Shown: piece by piece, positions 41,025 to 46,349 of the stretch
Layout of the letters: each line of letters begins with the position of its first letter
Numbering within the stretch: position 1 is the first letter of the stretch
Notes under the pieces: model-generated
The model's input: the letters and a program-made list of their open reading frames with translations, nothing else
The model's database searches: none
What the model was told of the DNA's origin: nothing
Translations under genes and position numbers: made by a program
Source of the DNA: Chara braunii
Lineage: Eukaryota > Streptophyta > Charophyceae > Charales > Characeae
Length of the DNA stretch: 46,349 nucleotides
Assembly (NCBI GenBank): GCA_003427395.1
Contig: BFEA01000081.1
Span: 3,064,078 to 3,110,426, forward strand
Direction of reading: 5' to 3'

Positions 41025-41690
41025 GTCAACTGCTCATCATCATCAGTAACGAGATTAGTCATCACCGTTGCCATCATCAACAGCATCATCATCACCATCA
41101 TCTTCATGTTCAGCATCGAGGTGGAAAGAACGTGGCAGCGGGAGTGCCGGGCAACAGAAGGACAGAGAGGAGCAGCAGCATCAACATCAGCATTATCAGC
41201 AGCAGTAGCAGCATTTCTGACATCATCATCATCATTATGTGAATCTTTATTGGTGAGTCATCATTATCTTCATCATCAGCTTCGTCATCATCATCATAAT
41301 CATCATCATCATCATCAGTATCATCATCATCAACATCATCATCATCATTATCTTCATCATCATCATCAGCATAACTGACATATCATCATCAATATGAGCA
41401 TCTTCATTGGTGCGTCATCATCATATTAATCTTCATCATCATCACTATCATCATCATCATCGTCATCTTCATCATCATCATCATCAGCAGCAGCAGCAGA
41501 AGCAGCAGCAGCATTATTGATATCATCATAATCATCATCATGAGTATCATCATTGGTTAATCTTCATCATCATCATCATCATCATCATCCTTATCGATAT
41601 CTTTTTGTTATCAGTAGATTTTACTCTTCAAGGCTTCGTGTCGCTTTTCGTATCATCATCATCATTTCCGTTATCATTATCTTCAGGGCG
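41025..41690. repeat. (ATC)n trinucleotide array, about 660 bp
   Basis: CATCAT words dominate, with AGCAGC, TTCATC and GATATC interruptions. Frames across it give His-, Ser- or Ile-rich low complexity. It lies just upstream of composite element copy III. An isolated N at 41699 marks an assembly problem at its edge. Confidence 0.9.
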
Positions 41691-41704
41691 CTATCCTTNG
41701 CCTC

Positions 41705-42987
41705 CAACAAAATCCAAGTGGAATGACAATTTGGTGAGGGGGTAGGGGAGAGCCCGGCCCCGCAGGGGTTTCATTAGGAGGGAGGTGGAATCCTGGATGG
41801 GGTATGGGCAGATTGTGAGGAATACTCTTTTCTGGGCTGGGCATCAAATCCCAGCGGGGACAGATTAGAGTAAAGGGAGAGATAGGGTAATGGAGAAAAT
41901 GGAGGTGTGCTGAAATTCTCGGCTATCATCATCTGATTATTGTTATATTAAGTTTTTTGGTGTTATGAAATTTTGGCTGCATCTCGTATTCTTCCACATC
42001 CAGGATATAGGTATTCGGAGATGGCTGAACCTGGACTGATGTCTTTTGAGTTGCTCTGTTCTGTGCCCTTGATTCGCCGATGCCAGAATGACGCTGGCCG
42101 GAGCTGGGGCGTTGCCCTGTAACCTGTAAATAGCAGGAGTGTGAGGCCTTGTAGAGAGATCTGGGGTTTGCTGAGGGTGGAAGGCATTCCAGTGGTGAAC
42201 CGGGGGGGGCTGAAAGGAGGCGAGAAGAGATCAGCTATGGTTGATGTTGGTCAGGTTGTTTCTGTCTCTCTAGTATAGTGTCCTGGTATAGGGAGGGCTA
42301 GGAGTTGTACCGGGATTAGGAGCCCAGAATAGCTGATATAGCATCATCATCATCATCATCATCATCAGACCATTAGTTTCATCATCTGATTATTGTAATA
42401 TTAAGCTTTTTGGTGTTCTGAAGTTTTTGGCAGCATCTAGCATTCTTCCACATTCGGGATATAGGACTTCAGAGATGGTTGAACCTGGACTGATTTCAAC
42501 TGAGTTGCTCTGTTCTGAGCCCTTGGTTTGCTGATGCCAGAACGACGCTGGCCGGAGCTGGGGCGTTGCCCTGTAACCTGTTAATAGCAGGAGCGTGAGG
42601 CCTTGTAGAGAGATCTGGGGTTTGCTGAGGGTGGAAGGCAGTCTAGCAGTGAACCAGGGGGGGCTGAAATGAAGCGAGAAGAGATCAGCTATGGTTGACA
42701 ATTAGTTAGGTTGGTTTCGTCTTTGAGGTACAGTGACCTGATATAGGGAGGGCTGGGAGTTGTTCTAGGATTAGGAGGCCAAAATAGCTGATATAGCATA
42801 TTTTTCTTTAATTTTTCATATTTTGAATCATCATTCTCATTAACATCATTATCTAGATGGTCATCATTAGCGGTTTCCGTATGTTCATTCCGGGCAGACT
42901 GTGAGGACCCCGGCCTCAATCTTGTTATTGATAATATCAGCCTTGGGCACTGGGCCCATTTTGAAAAAAAAAAAAAAAAAAAAAAAA
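41705..42987 (+). mobile_element. Composite poly(A) element, copy III (D-C-(CAT)n-C-A-polyA)
   Basis: Plus-strand copy of about 1.28 kb: module D (41705-41925), module C (about 41955-42340) ending GCTGATATAGCATCATCATC, a CAT tract (42342-42368), second module C (42400-42800), a CAT-containing spacer, module A (about 42876-42962) and poly(A) (42964-42987). The order is the same as copy II on the opposite strand, so the architecture is a property of the element and not of one locus. Confidence 0.7.
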
Positions 42988-43093
42988 GAGGCATAGCTAT
43001 CATGCCGATTGTAATTAGAGTCCTTGGAGTCCAACCGGATTTTGATCGTCTTTGACATTTTTTCTGAAATATTTTCTGAGCAATACCCTTAGG
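42988..43093. other. Sequence between composite element and adapter, no gene
   Basis: No feature seen. Its true right-hand neighbour is uncertain because of the adapter at 43094. Confidence 0.4.
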
Positions 43094-43131
43094 CTGTCTC
43101 TTATACACATCTAGATGTGTATAAGAGACAG
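43094..43131. other. Complete mate-pair junction adapter (assembly artefact)
   Basis: The 38 bases are exactly two inverted 19-bp Tn5 mosaic ends, the circularisation junction of Nextera mate-pair libraries. The flanks are CCCTTAGG on the left and CCCCTAAGG on the right, inverted copies of one another. Sequence on the two sides need not be adjacent in the genome. Confidence 0.97.
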
Positions 43132-43496
43132 CCCCTAAGGCTATACAGGGGACCCCTGCAAGCATAGCTTTCTACCTCTCTTCGGTGAAGGGAGGTTACC
43201 TCTCTCGGTCTTTGGAGAGGGGTAAGGGCATGTTTGCCCCTTGCCCTAGCGTTTTAGGGTGCAGGGTTGGGGTCTTTGGTGGGGGCCCAGCCAACACAAG
43301 GACAGAGCATTTTGCCGGTAACTGTGCCTCCCTATTCATCTTCCCCCACCCCCATCGACTAACAGTAGTGTCTAAAGCCAACACGCTCCCACACACCACA
43401 CTCAACCCACTCACACACGCACTCACACCCGTGTTGGTTGAAGACCTTACTGATACCGACTGGGAGGATCCAGCTGGTTGGCACCAAGAGTGCTAC

Positions 43497-43571
43497 AGGC
43501 GGCCATGGGAATTGAACCCACAACCTCCTGAATGCCACTTGCGTGCCTAACCAATTGAGCTAGGCCGTCCT
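43497..43571 (-). tRNA. tRNA-like sequence, probably a tRNA-derived SINE head
   Basis: 75 nt on the minus strand. An A-box match TAGCTCAATTGG lies 10 nt from the 5' end. A perfect T arm follows (GTGGG TTCAATT CCCAT) with a B-box match GGTTCAATTCC. The acceptor strands AGG(A)CGGCC and GGCCGCCT pair over 8 bp if one A is bulged. The anticodon arm does not fold properly, so a working tRNA is unlikely. An A-rich flank lies on the 5' side. Sequence downstream (43495 toward 43300) would be the SINE body; its end was not found. Confidence 0.45.
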
Positions 43572-43574
43572 AAA

Positions 43575-44028
43575 AGAAAGTTGTCATTAAAAGAAAAAAA
43601 GAAAAGAAAAGAATATGTGCCTCAGGGTTTCAGACAACAGGGTGCCACCATGGTTCAACTTCGGGGGATGCCCTCTCCAGGCCGGCACCTTGTTCCTCCA
43701 AATTTTAAAGCTCCTCGCGAGGAGCTTCATTTTTCAGGTACTTTTTGGCAGGGGATTCCTAAATTTTTAAGGGCTAGTCCTAAGACTCCTAACACTGTTT
43801 TCACTTCTTTTTTCAGGAAGTAACTTTTAGGAATGCGTGTAACATGGCATTCCTTAAAACTGGCATTTTTAGGAGAGTCTAACGAGACCCTTAGTCCGAT
43901 ATTCGTAAATCAGAGTTCAGTTCTGCTCTCAAAAGGTAATTACCAAATTGATTCACTGAGTGGTTCCTCAAATTCGAATTAGCGAGTTCTATCATTGTTG
44001 GACAATTCTTCCTATCTGCTCTCTGGGA
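43575..44028. other. No gene recognised
   Basis: A short frame at 43581-43823 has no known motif. The rest shows no repeat shared with the window. Confidence 0.35.
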
Positions 44029-44180
44029 TTTTATTTATTTTTCTTGCAAAACAGTGAAAACACGTAGCAGAGGACAGGTAGGAGTGTTGATACGAGCATA
44101 CACTCTCCTACCTGTCTTGGCAGTGGCTCCAGGCTATTGGTGGGGAGTGACACCTGCTGGAAACCGGGTCCAGCATCCCT
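44029..44180 (-). mobile_element. Family B retroposon with 12-bp variable stem
   Basis: GACAGGTAGGAG (44073-44084) pairs perfectly with CTCCTACCTGTC (44105-44116) around the conserved loop TGATACGAGCAT. The second hairpin is diverged (GCTCCAGGCTATTGGTGGGGAGT). The head GCTGGAAACCGGGTCCAGCATCCC ends at 44180. The tail is a degraded T-rich tract (44029-44045). Confidence 0.75.
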
Positions 44181-44189
44181 TATAGATCC

Positions 44190-44560
44190 AAAAAAGAAAT
44201 TTGAAACAATGTCATTTGGGAGGACTTGCCTCTTCAGTCCCTCGAGCTGGACCGCCAGATATGCTACTGCTAAATAGAAATATATATGTAGAAAAGAAAC
44301 CTAAACGCTAATTGAACTAACACCATGGAAACCGTGTAACCTATGAATTGAGAATTCAAAAGAAAAAATTCAATAGGAAGGATCGCGAATGACTTTGAAT
44401 GAAGAAACTCCTCAGGCATCCCTTCTAAGTCTAGTGCGGGATTTCATAAAAGTATGCCAACTTACGTGATTGGTCACCATCGAGTCTCAGTCTGCAATGC
44501 TGTAGGGTTTGGGCTCATGCCGCTCATAGGTGCCGATTGGGATGATCACCTCTAGGGTTG
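44190..44560. other. Flank of family B copy; no gene
   Basis: GGGAGGACTTGCCTCTTCAGTCC and CCAGATATGCTACTGCTAAATA (44219-44275) match the flank of the copy at 21018 (21255-21308), so family B may be part of a longer unit in some copies. Nothing else recognised. Confidence 0.4.
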
Positions 44561-44574
44561 GATCTCCTCCCTGC

Positions 44575-45760
44575 GAGGGTTACACAAGGTGGGACATGTT
44601 ATCCTTGAGAGGGTAGGGGCGGTACTGAGGGTTTGTCCTTTTCTGGGCCAGGCTGATGTTTGGGTCAGATCAGCCATGGTGGTTGAGGAGAGAGCACAAG
44701 GGGGTGCTGATTTCAGCAAGGTGAGAGGCTGAGAGGGCTGTTTGGCTTGGAGGGGGTGGGACGGGAGGGAAGGGGGATCTTCGGCTCTGCAGGGGCATAC
44801 TTTAGGGGGTATTGTATCCAGTTGAGGGGGCAGGAGTGATGTTTAGGGGGCTGTTCTGAACTGGGGCCGGTGAGGTGAGGGGGCGCCTTTTGGCAGTGGC
44901 TGTGAAAGGACAGGGGTTGTTTTCTGGGGAAAGAAGTAATCCGGTGGGTTATTCTGTGAGCTCTTTACATGCAGCAGAGACTTGAAGAAGCACCGGAACT
45001 TCCATGCAGAGAAAGGGTAGTTTTTCCCTCCCTTCCCCTCTTCTTGGGGGGTGGAGGCGTTGTCTGCCTTCGAGGATATGTTTCCTACGGGACGTGCATC
45101 TGATTCTGAGACTCGTGAATTTTCTGATTTTTCAAATTCTAAAACATACTTCAAAAGTTTGGCGTTGGTGGCAGTGGGTTGTGTTGGTGTGATATGTTGG
45201 TGATAATTTGCCGTGTGGCGAAGGGGCTAGCCTGTAGGGTCGAAATAGGGCACAGCAGCGGCGGAGATGGTGGCTCAATTGCAGTAAGCATTGGCGGAGT
45301 AGGGTTGAGAACTCGAGAGGGATGGATGGGCGGTTTTGTTGGATGATTGCAACCAGCGCCTGAAGGAGCTGGACGATTGGAACCACAGCCATGGCGATGA
45401 TTGGTGACTTGTCTGCCACCTGCTGATGTCTTTGGTCCCAGAGGTCTGCGAATGAACTAGGCCAGAACAACGCTGGTCGGCGCTGGGGCTTGGTCGTGCT
45501 GCCCTGTAACCCAAGCTGTAAGGGGGCAAGAGATGTGGCAGAGAGATCTGGGGAGTTGTCGAGGGTGGAAGGCACTCTAGTGGCTATTGGTGAGCTGGTA
45601 CTCAGTTGACGCTGACCACAGCCGGGCCGAGTCGCTTCGCCCTGTAGCCTAGCAGGTGGGGGATTGTTCTGGAGTGGACCGTGCCACTCTGCTACCTAGC
45701 AGTTGGGAGTGTGAGGCCTGGTAGAGATTTGAGTATTGGGATACAGGGGTTGAGGCAGGT
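44575..45760 (+). mobile_element. Composite element, copy V (D-C-C', diverged)
   Basis: Module D (44575-44910, with ACAAGGTGGGACA and GGTATTGTATCC-type G-rich sequence) is followed by a spacer, a diverged module C (about 45240-45570, GCTGGGGCTTGG..GCCCTGTAACCC, AGAGAGATCTGGGG) and a partial C (45590-45760, CCTGTAGCCTAGCAGG, GTGAGGCCTGGTAGAGA). No module A or poly(A) is seen. Confidence 0.45.
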
Positions 45761-45779
45761 TTAGGGTTGAGGCACGTTT

Positions 45780-46020
45780 GGGGTTGGGCAGCTGAAAGGC
45801 ACCAAGGTAGGTTGCTTTCGGTCTGAAACTTTCTCATATTAGCTTTAATCCTATGGACCAAAGGTTTGAGGTTTTCTCATCGCTCTTCTGAGTTTTCTAC
45901 AAAATTAGTCCGGAAACTCCTGCAATCTCTAGAGAAGAAGCTCAGAGATTCCAATTTTTCTTCAGTAGATTTGCAGTCTTTTTACAGCCCTCGGCTGTCT
46001 TATGTGCATACCTACTATTC
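45780..46020. other. No gene seen
   Basis: No reading frame or repeat of note. Confidence 0.4.
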
Positions 46021-46245
46021 CTAGCCGAAGCTGGGTAATGGCCCCAGTATGTTCTCAAACTGTTCTGCATATGTGTTTCTCACATTCTCGATGGGATACT
46101 GGGCCCGGTCCCCGCACATGCTGCACCCCACAAATAGACTGGAGCATTGCCCCTTAAAAAAAAACACAAAAGCACTCGCTCCCACATTGTCATCAGTATA
46201 CGCGGGTCCTCGTAAGTTGTTGTTATAGACAGGCAGCAGTGGCAC
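46021..46245 (-). CDS. Unrecognised Cys-containing reading frame (possible last exon or element fragment)
   Basis: The minus-strand frame has normal composition, ending YTDDNVGASAFVFFFKGQCS, a CxxC (CSMCGDR), NVRNTYAEQFENILGPLP and stop. It remains open upstream of 46245 (PNPVPLLPVYNNNLRG) to a stop near 46295, beyond which the same frame is Pro/Gly-rich (GIPMPGPGNGC). It could be the C-terminal end of a gene or of a retroelement protein truncated by the window edge. I know no family. Confidence 0.3.
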   Translation of the reverse strand: MPLLPVYNNNLRGPAYTDDNVGASAFVFFFKGQCSSLFVGCSMCGDRAQYPIENVRNTYAEQFENILGPLPSFG

Positions 46246-46349
46246 TGGATTAGGTTTCAGAGATTATACCCAAGTACTGGTAGGTTGGTGGAGACTGTTG
46301 CAGCCATTCCCAGGACCTGGCATCGGTATCCCCAGGCACAGGCCCTGGC

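Noticed and set aside
40911-41378. 155-codon + strand frame ending in a His-rich tail
   Set aside because: The tail is the ATC array. The first 70 codons have no recognisable motif and no support as an exon.
41963-42701. Antisense frames in module C sharing GYRATPQLRPASFWH
   Set aside because: The words are alike because the DNA is alike. In other module C copies (for example near 12070 and 11600) the same frame has stops and frameshifts, so there is no sign of protein-level selection.
43094-43131. Perfect 38-bp palindrome as a biological inverted repeat
   Set aside because: It is identical to the synthetic Nextera mate-pair junction.

Overview
This is eukaryotic nuclear DNA, repeat-dominated. 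I could not recognise a single intact host gene. It holds decayed retrotransposons, short poly(A)-tailed retroposons, tandem repeats and very long trinucleotide arrays (GAT/ATC, GTT/AAC). There is a 640-bp assembly gap (18901-19540), one isolated N (41699) and two remnants of a sequencing-library adapter. The LINEs look like plant-type L1 (apurinic endonuclease, FADD reverse transcriptase, C-terminal zinc-binding region, ORF1 with a zinc knuckle). The window also has a reverse transcriptase of Penelope-like (PLE) type next to a hammerhead-ribozyme fold. This mixture suggests the green lineage, possibly a large charophyte-type algal genome, but the species call is inference only.

Layout. 1-1780: GGAGGA minisatellite, two copies of a Glu-rich coding fragment, tetranucleotide and TG/CTG repeats. 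1779-2800: first copy of a composite poly(A) element. 3140-6110: 5'-truncated L1-like LINE (+). 6187-6605: short hairpin retroposons (family B). 6606-7951: PLE-like reverse transcriptase (+), with a hammerhead candidate at 8500-8562. 8600-10880: no recognisable gene. 10889-12620: second, most complete copy of the composite element. 13100-18860: minisatellites, a second hammerhead-like core (13491-13519), another composite copy and GAT-rich DNA. 19541-23500: composite-element fragment, GAT-rich tandem duplication, family B copies, LINE 3' fragment (-). 23797-24715: first copy of an Asn-rich protein family (-), headed by a 36-bp-arm palindrome. 25163-26075: cluster of family B copies. 26250-34930: long decayed LINE (-) with ORF1 and ORF2. 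35180-36620: tandem repeats, including a 167-bp period. 36948-38423: second copy of the Asn-rich family (-). 38758-40730: poly(A) retroposon with target-site duplication, 257-bp tandem pair, strong hairpins. 40911-42987: ATC array and third copy of the composite element (+). 43094-43131: library adapter. 43497-43571: tRNA-like sequence. 44029-45760: family B and composite fragments. 46021-46245: unrecognised reading frame.

The strongest candidates for something new are four. (1) A PLE-like reverse transcriptase with a downstream hammerhead ribozyme whose stem III is self-complementary. (2) A composite non-autonomous retroelement of modules D-C-C-(ATC)n-A-poly(A), seen in both orientations. 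(3) Family B, whose copies keep a loop sequence while the stem around it changes and stays paired, and whose 5' end can carry tandem 47-bp units. (4) A two-copy protein family with a conserved charged N-terminal block and poly-Asn tracts encoded by GTT/AAC arrays. The LINEs are the likely source of machinery for the poly(A) retroposons; that link is inference.
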